Assembly: GCA_949752745.1 (NCBI GenBank)
Contig: OX457028.1
Span: 8,388,922 to 8,452,921, forward strand
Length of the DNA stretch: 64,000 nucleotides
Direction of reading: 5' to 3'
Source: Protula sp. h YS-2021
Lineage: Eukaryota > Annelida > Polychaeta > Sabellida > Serpulidae
Part shown: piece by piece, positions 22,540 through 46,416 of the stretch
Position numbering within the stretch: position 1 is the first letter of the stretch
Layout of the letters: every line of letters begins with the position of its first letter
Made by a program: the position numbers and the translations under genes
Notes under the pieces: generated by a model
The model's database searches: none
What the model saw: only the letters and a program-made list of their open reading frames with translations
What the model was told of the DNA's origin: nothing

Positions 22540-23180
22540 AAAGTCTTCCTCTCCAGATACTGTTAGCGATCCACACTTGATGCAGAAGTTGTCTGGTTCA
22601 CGCATCTTGCAATTATGCTTGTGGCAGTGACAATCATAATCACTGGCATATCCGTGAGCGCCACAATATTCACAGGTTCAAGCTGATTTTGACCTTATAT
22701 TCTCCAATTGAAGTGCAGACAGTCTTTTTTGGATAGTTTTGACACTTTCATCCGATTATCCTTTTGCAACTTGATGACAGTCTTCACGCCATGGCATTCC
22801 GTACATGGCTCAGGTTTGGCGAATATGGCTGAGTTGATGTTATCCAACTTCTGAAGCAGTGTCTCCCATTCTTCGTCATTCATGCGATGTGCACACAAAA
22901 CTCACACAGCGCATGTCTAGATATGAAATGACTTCAAGCCACTTCGTTTGCGTTAAGTACTGATTGAAGCCAATGTTGCATAAATTTGTCAAGTTCTGAC
23001 ACACAATCTTCTACAAGTATAGTGATAAAGCAAGCCATCTCTCTCCACTTTTGATTCGAAGAAATCCGATTCAATTTGATTCAAAATCAGGAAGATTTGA
23101 AAACACATAGTTACTACAGTTCACTTGGAATACATCATCCAATGCCTCTATACATCTATGAAGAAGGGAGGTTGGCATTA
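22540..23180 (-). pseudogene. Cys/His-rich unknown Polinton ORF, first gene from the right end
   Basis: From ATG 23178 (MPTSLLHRCIEALDDVFQVN) several frames follow. A shared block begins with the ATG of a GGAGAGAGATGGCTTGC box, also present in copy 2 at 44676. Further on come CTECHGVKTVIKLQKDN and CEYCGAHGYASDYDCHCHKH, then CIKCGS. The paired CxxC and CxC motifs suggest zinc binding. I do not recognise the family. Many frame breaks. Confidence 0.5.
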
Positions 23181-23231
23181 TTCACTCACACAGTCCACCA
23201 CACGAAATGACAAAATGTGTTCTCACCCATC

Positions 23232-23239
23232 CATTTATA
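23232..23239 (-). promoter_or_regulatory. TATA box for Polinton minus-strand genes
   Basis: TATAAATG on the minus strand, about 50 bases upstream of the ATG at 23178 and about 80 bases inside the right end. Copy 2 has TATAAAAG in the corresponding place, which supports a conserved core promoter. Confidence 0.5.
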
Positions 23240-23339
23240 GCACCAAGGTTTTGATTTCTCACCAAAATGTTGATGCCTAAGGTGTTAATGTTGTAGAGAG
23301 ATGTATAAAACAGATGTTGTAATATTTTCTAGGGGGGCT

Positions 23340-23490
23340 GCGGAGAAATGTATGGGCTAACCATTCGAGCACATGTTTGAATGAGCTGGCTCTTCGAACA
23401 CATATTTGAATAGGCTGGCCATTCGAGCACACCTTGTGAATGCGCAGAGCTTGTCATTCGAACACGTCTTTGAATGACGTGTTCAGCTGT
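23340..23490. repeat. 30-base tandem units built from an imperfect palindrome
   Basis: Four units of the type CATTCGAACACATGTTTGAATGA separated by a GCTGGC-like linker. One more related unit occurs at 24585-24620 and half-units near 23620. Each unit is itself nearly self-complementary. Confidence 0.65.
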
Positions 23491-23650
23491 TTCAACTGTA
23501 CAGTTTTAAAAAAATTGATGTGGATCTTACATTTCGTCTTCACCGGGGAGCAAATGACCTGGCAGAGAAGACCAATGTGAAGTTTCCATGGAGAACAAAA
23601 AGGTTTGCTCACGTCTTTGAATGATGCTTGTGGCTGTTTCCACTCCACCG

Positions 23651-23678
23651 CTATCTTTGTTACAAGTAACAAAGATAG
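23651..23678. repeat. 28-base palindrome
   Basis: CTATCTTTGTTAC and GTAACAAAGATAG are exact reverse complements with AA between them: 13 bp arms, 2-base centre. Confidence 0.85.
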
Positions 23679-23855
23679 GCGTGACAGGTTCCTGCGAACC
23701 GGCGCAGACATCTGGGGGTTGAGAAGTCTAATTGCTCGCCACGCGGTGAGCCTTTATTCTATTGTTCTAGCCGCACACACACACACACAGATATATATAT
23801 ATATACCACTCGGAAGCTCACATCACTGGCTTCTCACACTCACGCTTGCACTAAG

Positions 23856-24173
23856 ATGGAATTTAAGGACAGCTTTTTCCACGCTGAACGTAGGCGAAAA
23901 TATCTGCTTACGGACGCAGAAATGCTCCTCTTTGAGGAAATATATGAAGAGTACGAACTGCATAAAATGGAAACGCTTAAGGAAAGGCAAAGTAGAAGGG
24001 ATCAGCATCATAGATTTGGAAGGGCGGCGGCAGTGGCTTGTAAACGACGGAGAGAATCTTCTCAAGAAGCCGTCGTCGGCCTTCTGCCAACTGATGCCCG
24101 CCAAAGCCAGCCACCGTCATCCAGCCGCAGCAAGCTTCCACCTCTCAGCAATAGCAACCAGAGGTCGACGTGA
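23856..24173 (+). CDS. Unrecognised charged 105-residue ORF
   Basis: MEFKDSFFHAERRRKYLLTD is followed by a highly charged helix-prone stretch (MLLFEEIYEEYELHKMETLK, ERQSRRD) and a Ser/Pro-rich end. No domain recognised and no homologue elsewhere in the window. It lies between copies of the CATTCGAACAC repeat and next to a (TG) tract, so it may belong to an unknown repeat element or be chance. Confidence 0.25.
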   Translation: MEFKDSFFHAERRRKYLLTDAEMLLFEEIYEEYELHKMETLKERQSRRDQHHRFGRAAAVACKRRRESSQEAVVGLLPTDARQSQPPSSSRSKLPPLSNSNQRST

Positions 24174-24504
24174 GCCTGGAAAACTCTACAAAAGAGGCTA
24201 GAGATGAACTTATTCTACTCCTGGGCTCAGGCAATGAGATCTATGAGTTCTGTGTGGTTAACATCCCACAGAATATCACCAGGAGTGAGCATGAGTTAGT
24301 GTGCTCGAACTCAAAGAAAACAGACTTACACTATTGCCCAGTTCGGGGCAGGCTTAACACTTCGTCGGCGGCTGGCATTGCTGCACACAGGCGGAAGGAT
24401 CGCTGCAAAAGTAGCAGCAGCAAAAAAAACACCGAGGAGCTTAGTCTCCTGGCTGTCCTTTTAGGGCGGCCGCCAACTATTATGAAATGGCGCTTATCGT
24501 GTTA

Positions 24505-24511
24505 TCGTGTG

Positions 24512-24564
<53 letters not shown>

Positions 24565-24566
24565 GT
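24505..24566. repeat. (GT)n microsatellite
   Basis: GT dinucleotide tract with GC interruptions at both ends. Confidence 0.9.
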
Positions 24567-24619
24567 GCACGGGGATAAAAAATGGGCTACTCATTCGAAC
24601 AAATGTGTGAATGACACGC

Positions 24620-25419
24620 GTGGTTGTTTTTTTCTTTGGGCACAACCACTGTGTACAAATTCTGGCTTCTTTCTACACAAACAGAATTAGGCAAAATGAT
24701 ATATTCACGTGAGTAGCTTAGATAACTTTCTGTAATCTTTTTTTGCCGATCGTTCGCCACATATCCTATTCTGATAAATAATTAGAATGCATTCCAATAT
24801 TGTTATCCGCCATATTTTAGATACTACTTTGTTGTTGCTGGAAGGAGCTTAACTTTCAAGCTTTCGTGTACAATGTTAAACAAAAAATATAGGCAGAAAC
24901 TTGCTTAACGGAGACATAGTACTAAATCACTTCCCCCTTCACGTGTTAAAAAATGTAGTTCAATACTGATGAAAACCAAACAGCTGTACTTGTTTATAGC
25001 ATATCAAGGCCACCTGTCACTAATGACTTTATGCGTCTGCTCTATATAATGACTTCAAGCGTCTGCTCTATATAATGACTTGTCATTTGGCTTGGTAAAA
25101 CCAGAGTGATATCTTTTTTCAATAACTGCAAAATACACTTCAAAAAATTAAATTAAAAAAAATAAATAATAAAAATGAAAAATAAAAAAGTAGAGGAAAA
25201 AGAGAGTTCTACGCCAGTCAGTGAATCCCGTCCCCTGAAAAAAGGATGCTGCAGCAAAATAAGCAAAATTAATGCGGGAAACCTATAATAAAAGACAGTA
25301 TAATATGAAAAGAAAATGATGAAGATTCCTCCCAAAAAGGTAAATTTATAAAGCCGTTCTTGAACCTGCATTTTTAGTGGTGACTTCAGAAACAATATTT
25401 TGCTGTAAGTATAACACTT
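24620..25419. other. No gene recognised
   Basis: AT-rich spacer. A 26-base block with TAATGACTT(C/T)...GCGTCTGCTCTATA is repeated directly near 25020-25075. Otherwise nothing supportable. Confidence 0.4.
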
Positions 25420-25730
25420 CGTCTTCTTTCGGGAGTAAAAAAATAGATATGCAAGGATCACAAAATTTTTCCATGGACGGGGTGGGATAAAAAAAACCAA
25501 AGTTGTTCAGAATTGTCTGAAACTGATAAATATGCTGAAATCGCAAAATTTTTCTACCAACGAGGGGGGAGGGGAGTTGGAAGGTCAAAAAACCAAAAAT
25601 GTTTAGAATTGTCTAAAAAGGATAAAGGATAATAATGCTGAAATCACAAATTTTTCCTACCGGGGGGGGGGGGGGGGTAAAAAACCATAAATATTCAGAA
25701 TCCTCTGAATGGGATAAATATTACTCTTTA
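25420..25730. repeat. G-rich satellite array, inverted relative to the 11 kb array
   Basis: Three units of about 100 bases contain AAACCAAA(A/G)(T)GTT, CAGAATTGTCT, GGATAAA, TGCTGAAATC(G/A)CAAA, TTTTTC(C/T)TACC and a G-run. This is the reverse complement of the array at 10990-11246. Confidence 0.75.
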
Positions 25731-27390
25731 TGTCGTGAATAAAGATAGCGGGAGTTGGTATCTGCTTTGCTTTTAATCATGCTATTACTATTTGTATTAT
25801 TGTTATTATTATTGTGATTATTATTATTATTATTATTACTATAATGGATGTAACTTAACAATTAAAATCGAAATACAAACTCATTTTAAAATTGCCTTGT
25901 TTTTTACCTAACGTTGCCGTTTTTCGATTTCCTTTCAACAAGTTGTCTGATGAAATCAGATCAAACATAAATGACGCATTACGAACCAAGTCCGGAGGAT
26001 AATATAATGACCCGTATGTCGAGAATTGTCGAGAGGGAATAGCCCTGTCGGAGATTTTCCGATTTATAATTTTCCTGTCGTCAGTTGTTGAGTACTGAGC
26101 AGTCCTGTCAAAAAGTCCTGCCGGGAATTGATTTTTTCCAAACACATGAACAAATAGGGAAGCTTTAATCTACAGCCACCTTCCCCGACCCTCCTATTGC
26201 GCACACCATTCAACTTGCATGTATAATGCCCCCCTGACAGCCTAAACCCATCGGCCCGCACTGCCTGCACCATTTCTCTCATCCACTTGTCCTTCCGCAC
26301 TGCTTCGTTCTTAGTTATATCAGTAAATAAATAGGCAACACACAGACAAAGAGAATGTTTCGGCCGATTGTCAAGTTTGAAAATAGACAATACAGAAGAT
26401 GCACACGGCACCCACAGAGAAATATACATTTTAAATTTATGTGAAATATAAACATTTAATAAACATGATCATACAATTCTAAACATCAAAAACAAAAATA
26501 GAAAAAACAAATAAATGTTTATGTTTTGTAAGGAAAATATGCCAGATAAGCATTGAAGATTTTTGGGGAATTCACTGCAGCTAAGAGTGAAATTGTTGTC
26601 ATAGTACACTTGACCGCCAGGGCAACTGTCTCCGTTGTATCAATGCATAGCAGATAAAGAGAAAAATAGCTCTTGATTTTGTACAATGACGCTTGACCAC
26701 GAACAAGACTATATTCGAAGGATGAGGCTTTAAAAGCCTCATCTTCCCCTATCTATCTCCCCCTCGGGTGCTTGGTCAACATACAAAAACACATAACCTT
26801 GTATTTTGTGCATAAGCTTTGAGATTCAGAAAACATTACAAGATCTAATATGACCGGGCCTGTTTGTGTGTTATTCATTACAGTCTCTATCATCCTCTTC
26901 ACTTCCTACCCTACCCATTCCATCTCATAAACAACCATTTGTGTGATTTGTGTCTTCCCTATTCACGCTTATTTTTCCCTCTCCCACCTCTAATCGGCTG
27001 GTGCCAAGCCTATCAGTGATTGCGTTTACAACACAATTAGAATGAACTTTCAGGTTTTTTGCATAAACCATATTTTGTAATTCTAATGGAATACTGGATT
27101 TTTGCAAGAAACTGAAATCTCTTTTCTATTTTGTTCTCGTGGGATAACGTATCACTGTGATCTCATTTTAGTGTTATTCTAGTCTCTGTACATTACGGAT
27201 AAGTATTAGCTAAATATCTAGTCAGTTATATGAGATTACCTTTTATCTTAACTACATGGATACCTTTATGCTTTTATTCAATTGTGAAGAGCTTGGATAG
27301 TTATGGAACTTACAGCGCGCTATACAAATAACATTGAACATTGAACATTTATGGCTAAAGATACAACTATACAATCACAAGCACGTTTAG
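25731..27390. other. Spacer downstream of the kinase gene, with CR1-like 3' tail
   Basis: It holds an ATT/ATA microsatellite at 25790-25845. At 27320-27350 a GCGCTATACAAATAACATTGAACATTGAAC string resembles the 3' end of CR1/L2-type LINEs with a short direct repeat. No exon seen. Polyadenylation of the minus-strand kinase gene should fall in the right-hand part of this region. Confidence 0.4.
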
Positions 27391-40092
<12,702 letters not shown>

Positions 40093-40742
40093 TAGGTGTA
40101 GCGATTATAAGTAAGATCATAAAATATAATGTGTCAATCAAAAATATTTTCTGCGAAAGTATTACATGTTAATATCATCAGCGTACAAAAGATACCATGA
40201 ATGAGCTCATAGAACTTTGCTTGAAGAAAACAAATAAAGAGTACGCACACACCCGCAGACTAATTCAACAGAAGTTTTCCCAAAAACCCAAAAATGTGAA
40301 CTTCTATATTTAATAGGGACATTTCTAGACAAAAGTCAAGAAAATGAAATGGTAGCAACATGATCTTCACAAAAAGTGCATTTGCGCTTTAAATGTCGTT
40401 TAATATATTCAATACCTGTCAAATAGTTATAAAAGTTTATCAAAATAAAGTGGTTTAAAGCGAGGGTATTTGTAATTATTATATGTTTGTTTTTAACAAA
40501 AATTTAAAGAATATCTGCATGTGTTTATATGAAGACATTTTATTCAAAGAAAGTATAAATTATGGAAAATAAAAAATGAAACTAATTATTTTTCAGTATT
40601 TTTATGCCACGATGTCTGGTTTGGGTTAGAGTACACGTATTGCAAGTATATACTTTGATATACTCAAAGTTCTTTGTTTCGCCTTATCCTATCAAGAGAC
40701 AGAAATACTCAAACCGAGTCCACTTCTGGGTGGTATAATAAA
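40093..40742. other. Upstream of the kinase gene; promoter region unresolved
   Basis: AT-rich, no TATA box at a convincing distance and no further upstream exon recognised. An in-frame TAA lies just before the start codon, so this part is non-coding for the kinase gene. Confidence 0.4.
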
Positions 40743-40945
40743 ACATGGTAGTCAACAAAGAAAGTAAATAAAATGTGCATTATTGGTGTAGCTATCAAAT
40801 TTTCTATATTTCAAGTCGAAACCATGTTTCAAAAATGTTTGGTTTGATTTTTGAAACATGGTTTCGAAGCTTAAATTTCTGAGAACTATCCCTGGCGTTA
40901 ACAATACGTGATTTTGTATATTTTTTACATTGAGCCCCATGTTAT
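40743..40945. repeat. Foldback element, about 200 bases
   Basis: A perfect 21-bp core stem, TCGAAACCATGTTTCAAAAAT pairing with its complement, surrounds a 10-base loop. It is extended on both sides by about 60 further imperfectly paired bases up to AACATGG / CCATGTT at the ends. Could be a MITE or a hairpin RNA gene. Confidence 0.75.
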
Positions 40946-43419
40946 ATTTGTCACGAACGTGATTTTTAGAGATTGGCTAAATAAGCAATTGGACGGTCAG
41001 TGATCACAGAAACACAGTAAAAAGGCAGATATTATAAACGAAAAACTTTTATTTATAATATGAATAAATATTTGACATAAACCACCCATTTACCCTGCGT
41101 TATCACAGACCCACTAGTCATGCTTTTACAAATAGATAGTAATAAGTAATACATAAAAATAATAAATAAATAAATACCCAAAGAATATTCAGCACACATC
41201 GGCGTACTTGACACGCCGTTTCACAGACAAAACTCCCACAGAACCCCCAATACGCACAGTAGCTTGATACGCAGCTTCTCAACAACGAAGTGCACACACG
41301 AAGCGCCCAAACACGCCCAAAAACATTAACAGTGAATGCCGTATCATGAGAGAAGAACGAATACAGCGTCACAGATACGCACAGTACCTTGACACACAGA
41401 CTCGTAGCACGCTAACTTGTTGCGATCACTTCCCTGGGACAGTGACTGCTCAGAGCCGACAACGCATTGCAATATGCAACACGTTGCGACTGTTTAATGC
41501 GTCTACTGTATCATCAGGAACAGGAGGACGGACGTCCAGACCAGAAGGTTACATCAACACTCCCACAGTATTGCCTCAGCGGGTATCAGGAACACACGGC
41601 CAAGTGCTATAAGCCATACAATTAACAGAACTTTACTATTCAAATGATATTTCAATACATATGCATTCAAAAATACTTTAAGACTCCCGTTATGTCAATG
41701 AGCCACCAATTAATCCATCCTTTTAATCACAGGCATTCGTATCTCATATAAAATCTTTAGAAGGCTCTCTTACAAGCTAAATGGGTGAGAGAAGAAACCA
41801 GTTTTAACTAATTGCCTTGCCAAACAACGAGTTGCTCTATGCTTTGTTTACATTCTATAGCGAATCAGTAGCTAAATTAATCAACACAGAAAGCAATAAA
41901 TACCTGGTATCTTCTTTACAACAGTTTATATGTACATCCGAAACATTATTCCTTATTATGTCTCGTCTTTTTTGTCGAATAAAGTTAGCTTTCATTATAA
42001 AAATCTTTTATGGTGACTTCCTTTCATCTGATTCGCCAACGGGTGCATTTTTGTCATGCTTTTTTTGTCACGAATACCATAATGGAACTCTTCCAGGCTG
42101 CAGGTAAAGTAGCAAATTGCCATACATCCCGAATATCCCGAAAAGTTATCATATAAATAATTTTGATCAAAAGGAACTCTTGACATTAATTAACGAATAA
42201 AATACTTTTTGCCATATTTCAAAATATTACATGTCTTTTTCATCACCACAATAACACAGCGGGCTTATTTCCATTACTGGGAGACACAAAGAGAGCGCAT
42301 TTTGGGTCACGTTTTATACTTAAATAAGTCTTAGAAACATAAATTGAAGAAAATAATAAAACAATGATATTACGAGGGGTGATTGGTAGAGGGCGAAAAA
42401 CTTAAGGAAATGGAAACCAAGAAGAAACTGAACTTGATTTTAGTGTGCCATAGTGTATATTACACATGACAAGTTTGAGTGACGTTTACTTTCTTACTAA
42501 GGCATTATATTTAAAAAACCGACAAATTGCTTTGTGATTATGTGGCGGCAATTATCAGAAAGAATAAACTCTTATACTTGAGGTCACACGTGTGCCAAAA
42601 ACTGATTTAGATATCTAAAGATTCATTTTCACACAGAGCACCATTCAATAAAACGAATGTGAACTATGAAAAATAATGTAAATATATCCTTACCATGATT
42701 TGATATTCCAAACGTTTGACACACATACACAGATATGTAAACACTTTACTATTTTACTGAAACGACTGCCTCGTATACTTTAGATTTAACAAAACAAAAG
42801 TATCCTACTACTGTTTATGCTTATACATACATAGTGGCAGGCTGTTTTTATTCTTCTGTTTCAAAGGCTTGAATGGCCTCTGTGTGCACTTTGCCATCAG
42901 GCTTGCCTGTTTTAGAAGAACATTATGCAGTTATCCTTTCATATCAAGGACATGTAGATATTGTCTCAAGTCAAAGAATAAACATTTACAGCAGCTCGGG
43001 CTGTGGGCTGCGGGCCACAGCAGGAAAAGCACTAAGTGTCGTTGTAAATAGTTCAAATTTTATGTGTATTAGGATTTTGTTTTTTATTGTGGTAGGATGA
43101 AAACGAGAGAACTGGAACAGTTAATCATCATGACATCATCACAGACCCTCCCCTAACCCCTCTGGAGAAAACTTTTTCTCGGATCTCACCTCTGGAAACT
43201 CGAGGTGTTTTTAAGACTGGCTGATATCAGTATGAAATCATTTTTTGAAAACAAGCTCAGAAATGTATTCTCTTGATCAACTGATATGGATAAAAGACAT
43301 TGAGTGGATCTTGGGAAGTAAGAAAATTTAATTTATGTTTTGTTTTTTTTTTTCTTGTAAAAACATTTTTGTCAACAAGAAAGGAAGGGGCTGGCCATTC
43401 AATCAGATTTTTTGTTACT
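40946..43419. other. No gene recognised
   Basis: Mostly AT-rich. At 41170-41400 a more GC-rich part has repeated CA-rich wording (ACGCACAGTA(G/C)CTTGA(T/C)AC, twice) and a small open frame at 41346-41612 without any known domain. Nothing else supportable. Confidence 0.35.
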
Positions 43420-43690
43420 CCAACTAAAACGCTAGTCATTTTGACGAAACATCTTGATTCGACGGGGTATGGCATAAACTTTTCACTCGTTCCGACCAAA
43501 CATTTTGATTCCACGGGACGGCTTGAAAAAATTCAACCACACTTTGCTTGTCAAATTAAAAAAGTTAGTCGTTCCGGTGAAACAGCTTGATTCTCCGACA
43601 TGGCCGAAAAAATATATTCGTCCCGACCAAACATTTTGATTCTACGAGACGGCTTGAAAACGAGACGGCTCGAAAATCCATCAATAGAAG
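43420..43690. repeat. Degenerate minisatellite
   Basis: Recurring CGTTCCG(A/G)(C/T)(C/G)AAACA-TTTTGATTC-(C/T)ACG(G/A)GACGGCTTGAAAA segments at about 43435, 43495, 43570 and 43620. Confidence 0.7.
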
Positions 43691-43799
43691 GTCAAGTTGA
43701 AGGAAGCGGTTTGACTGGTTTTAAAAAAGTGGTGAAAAACATGTTTCAGAACACGCTCAGACATGTTCACCAATCCAACTCATTCGCATGTTGGAAGGG

Positions 43800-44345
43800 A
43801 AAACAAAACACAACCACCACTCAGAACCGCGTTCGATTTGAAACAACATATAGATGGTCAAACACATGGATGAGAACACACTTTAGATTTGTTATTAACT
43901 AGGTCTGATGACAAGATTGTTTCAAATTTTCATATAGCATCTGAAATATCTGATCATAACGCAATTATAGCAAATCTCAGTCTACATAACCCAAAGAGTG
44001 AACGTAAAGTAATAACCTATCGAAAATGGAAAGAAATACAAATTGAGACTTTCTGCTCTGATATTGAAAAGTCTAGGCAAATTGTAAACCAAAGTGACAA
44101 TGTTAATGAATTAGTGAACCAATATAAAAATGTGCTACCCGATCTAGTTTAAAAACGTGCACCATTAAAAATATAAAAAGGAAAGAAAACTGCTGTATGA
44201 ACTGTCAACTCCTGGTTTTTGGATGAAACAGTCAGTGCAAAAGTTCATAGACGCACATCTGAGAAAAAATTGAGAAAAGACAAAACTGTTGAAAATCAGA
44301 TAAAATATGATCGACACGATTTGAAATGTGTAAATAGGAGACACG
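43800..44345 (+). pseudogene. LINE fragment: end of endonuclease and linker
   Basis: The frame at 43889-44152 has LLTRSDDKIVSNFHIAS, EISDHNAIIANLSLHNP and RKVITYRKWKEIQIETFCSD. The SDHNAI motif is the last catalytic motif of APE-type LINE endonucleases, followed by the ITYRK linker. Further coding-like text continues to about 44340 with stops. 5' truncated, and 3' cut by Polinton copy 2. Confidence 0.75.
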
Positions 44346-44612
44346 CGGTTTCAAGTACATTGAAGAGCGCATAAACCCGTACGAAATGATGGCCTACCTT
44401 AATGAGAAAGGACATTACACCATGCCCATGCTCTTTACATGGATAATGAGCAACCACAGCCGAAGTTATTTGCGGTATTAATCATGAGGTAATCGTTAAC
44501 ACACGGCCTACCAACAGCCTTTATGGACGCAAACAGCCTTCAGCAAAACGCTCGATTTTACAACCACCTGGTCAAAACATACATGTGAGATGTTTCGGTA
44601 GCACATTGCTAT

Positions 44613-44620
44613 TATAAAAG
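44613..44620 (+). promoter_or_regulatory. TATA box of Polinton copy 2
   Basis: TATAAAAG followed by GAGGGGAAAA, 55 bases upstream of the ATG at 44676. Equivalent in place to the minus-strand TATAAATG of copy 1. Confidence 0.5.
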
Positions 44621-44675
44621 GAGGGGAAAACGTGGTGAACTTGGGCCATTTCTTCGAAATCAAACATGGAGAGAG

Positions 44676-45240
44676 ATGGCTTGCATTAGCGCCATCCTTG
44701 TGAAGGATGTGTGCCAGAACTTGGGACATTTGCGAAGCATTGGCTTCAAACTGTACTTAACGCAAACGAAATGGCTTGAAGTCATTTAGTACGAAAGCAT
44801 TCGCTATGGAAGTTTTGCACGCACATCACTGTTTGAAGATACAGTATACAAGTATTACATCAACATGAATGATGGTGAATAGGAGACACTGTTTCAAGAG
44901 TTAGACAATTCAACTCTGCCTTATTCAAGACACCTGAAACACCAAAAGCCAACTCGTGTACGGAATGTAATGGTGTTAACACTGTTATCAAGCTGAAAAA
45001 GGACAATGAAAGTATCAGCATTATTAGAGAAGAAACTGGTTGAAGTTCAGTTGTAAAATATAAATGTAGCAAATCAACTTGGACTTATCTGTGACTATTG
45101 CTGCGCTAGCGGCTATGTGTAAGATATTGATTGCCACTGCCCTATTGCAGTTGCAAGATGTGTGAACCTGACAACTTGTGCAAAAAGTGTGGCTCACGAA
45201 AAAACTGAACAGACTTGTCATGTGCTTGCTGAACACGGTA
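44676..45240 (+). pseudogene. Cys/His-rich unknown Polinton ORF, copy 2
   Basis: Begins MACISAILVKDVCQNLGHLR, then LYLTQTKWLEVI; later frames give TMKVSALLEKK-type text and the Cys pairs CDYCC and IDCHC. Corresponds to 22540-23060 of copy 1, where the shared ATGGCTTGC start box is also visible. Broken by several stops. Confidence 0.5.
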
Positions 45241-45320
45241 TAGTTCAGACGTGTTTTTGTACATAAACACCATCATTCAAGCGGAAATGAACTACGACAG
45301 GTAGTGCAGACGTATATACC

Positions 45321-45607
45321 ATGGATGTTCGAACCTGTTTCAAGGAGAAGTATGTGGACTTTATGATCACTGAACTGGCACGCTTTGGTTTTGCTCAGCA
45401 AAAACTACAGCACTTTAACATATTTAGGAACTTGCTCATACATCATTGAACTTGGCTGAGTTACGTGCAGATTTCATTGAAGAGTGTGTACTTTCAGACA
45501 TTGACGGAGCTGAGGAGTTTGATGTGGAAGCAGCATATCACGTTGCTCGTTTTGATGCAACATTGTTTGATGAAGTGAGAAATTCGCTAACCTATATTGC
45601 AGTATAA
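45321..45607 (+). pseudogene. CFKEKY-type unknown Polinton ORF, copy 2
   Basis: MDVRTCFKEKYVDFMITELA, then RFGFAQQKLQHFNI, a stop, then FIEECVLSDIDGAEEFDVEA and AYHVARFDATLFDEVRN up to TAA at 45605. Longer at the C-terminus than copy 1, where a stop follows GAEEF. Confidence 0.6.
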
Positions 45608-45701
45608 TGGCTGACATTACACTGAGACAGTATTGCATATTGCGAAGAAATATTATTAGCTATAAAGTACTTTACATGTTTAGTGTGTCCAACCTGTCAA
45701 A

Positions 45702-45930
45702 ATGAAGAGTCTGAAGAGCCCACTTGTCATCTGTACGTAATGGAATGAAACTAAATACTGTCTTCATTTAGATAAAGTGTTAGACATTGCCAATAAACGT
45801 TGTGAAAAATATGGTTTAAATCCAGTAACATTTGATGAATTGAGTTGTTGATTAATGTACATTGAAGATCATTGGTTAAAATAATTCAAACCAAACTATT
45901 GTGTCTATACTTGATTTGTAAAAAGGTATT
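45702..45930 (+). pseudogene. 74-residue-type unknown Polinton ORF, copy 2
   Basis: MKSLKSPLVIC at the start, then in shifted frames CLHLDKVLDIANKRCEKYGL and FDELSC, LMYIEDHWLK. Matches the intact ORF at 21861-22085. Confidence 0.6.
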
Positions 45931-46030
45931 TGTATGTGTGCAGTTGAGAAGTGTACAAAGAAAAATAGTTTGGGTATGTTTTGAATAAAATGTAAGATAT
46001 GTTACAAAGTGATCTCCATTCAGCGTTATC

Positions 46031-46370
46031 ATGTCGACGTGGAAACACTACTTAACCAATATTTGCTTTTAACCCGGACAGCCTGGAGCATTTACTGGTC
46101 CGTCCAAACTCTATCACATATTGAAACAACATAAAAAATCGATCACACGATCATCGCCAAAGTGAAAAAATGGCAGCAGGATCAAGATGCGTTCAGTTTA
46201 CGACAACTTGCAAACTACAATTTTAAAATGCAGTGTGTAATTACACGTGGTACTGATGACATGTGGGATATTGACTTGGTTGATATGGGTAACATAGCCT
46301 CCTTAGTGATGACAACTGCTCATTGATAAGTCCTACTAATGAATCCAGCGTGTCTCCAGTGAGATTAACC
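46031..46370 (+). pseudogene. Polinton integrase, N-terminal remnant, copy 2
   Basis: MSTWKHYLTNIYF and a PGQPGAFTGPSKLYHI segment as in copy 1, then ITRGTDDMWDIDLVDM, containing the first catalytic Asp, and stops. The rest of the integrase is deleted. Confidence 0.75.
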
Positions 46371-46416
46371 TAAAATAAAATTGCAAGTCTCTCTGGTGCT
46401 AAAAGATAATTAGGCC

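Larger units (their letters stand above)
11247..23330. mobile_element. Maverick/Polinton element, copy 1, about 12 kb, near-complete gene set, decayed
   Basis: It contains the diagnostic set: protein-primed-type DNA polymerase B, retroviral-type integrase, FtsK/HerA-type packaging ATPase, adenain-like cysteine protease, double-jelly-roll major capsid and penton-like minor capsid. Polymerase and a PC4-like ORF run on plus from the left; all others run on minus from the right. Candidate terminal inverted repeats share TACAACATCTGT, at 11254 and (reverse) 23321, with similar A/T-rich flanks GGGAAATTT and AGAAAATAT. No target-site duplication was recognised. Nearly every gene has frameshifts or stops, so the copy is inactive. 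Confidence 0.9.

Noticed and set aside
41346..41612. 88-residue plus-strand ORF
   Set aside because: Sits in CA-rich repetitive sequence; no domain, no partner exon, no conservation visible.
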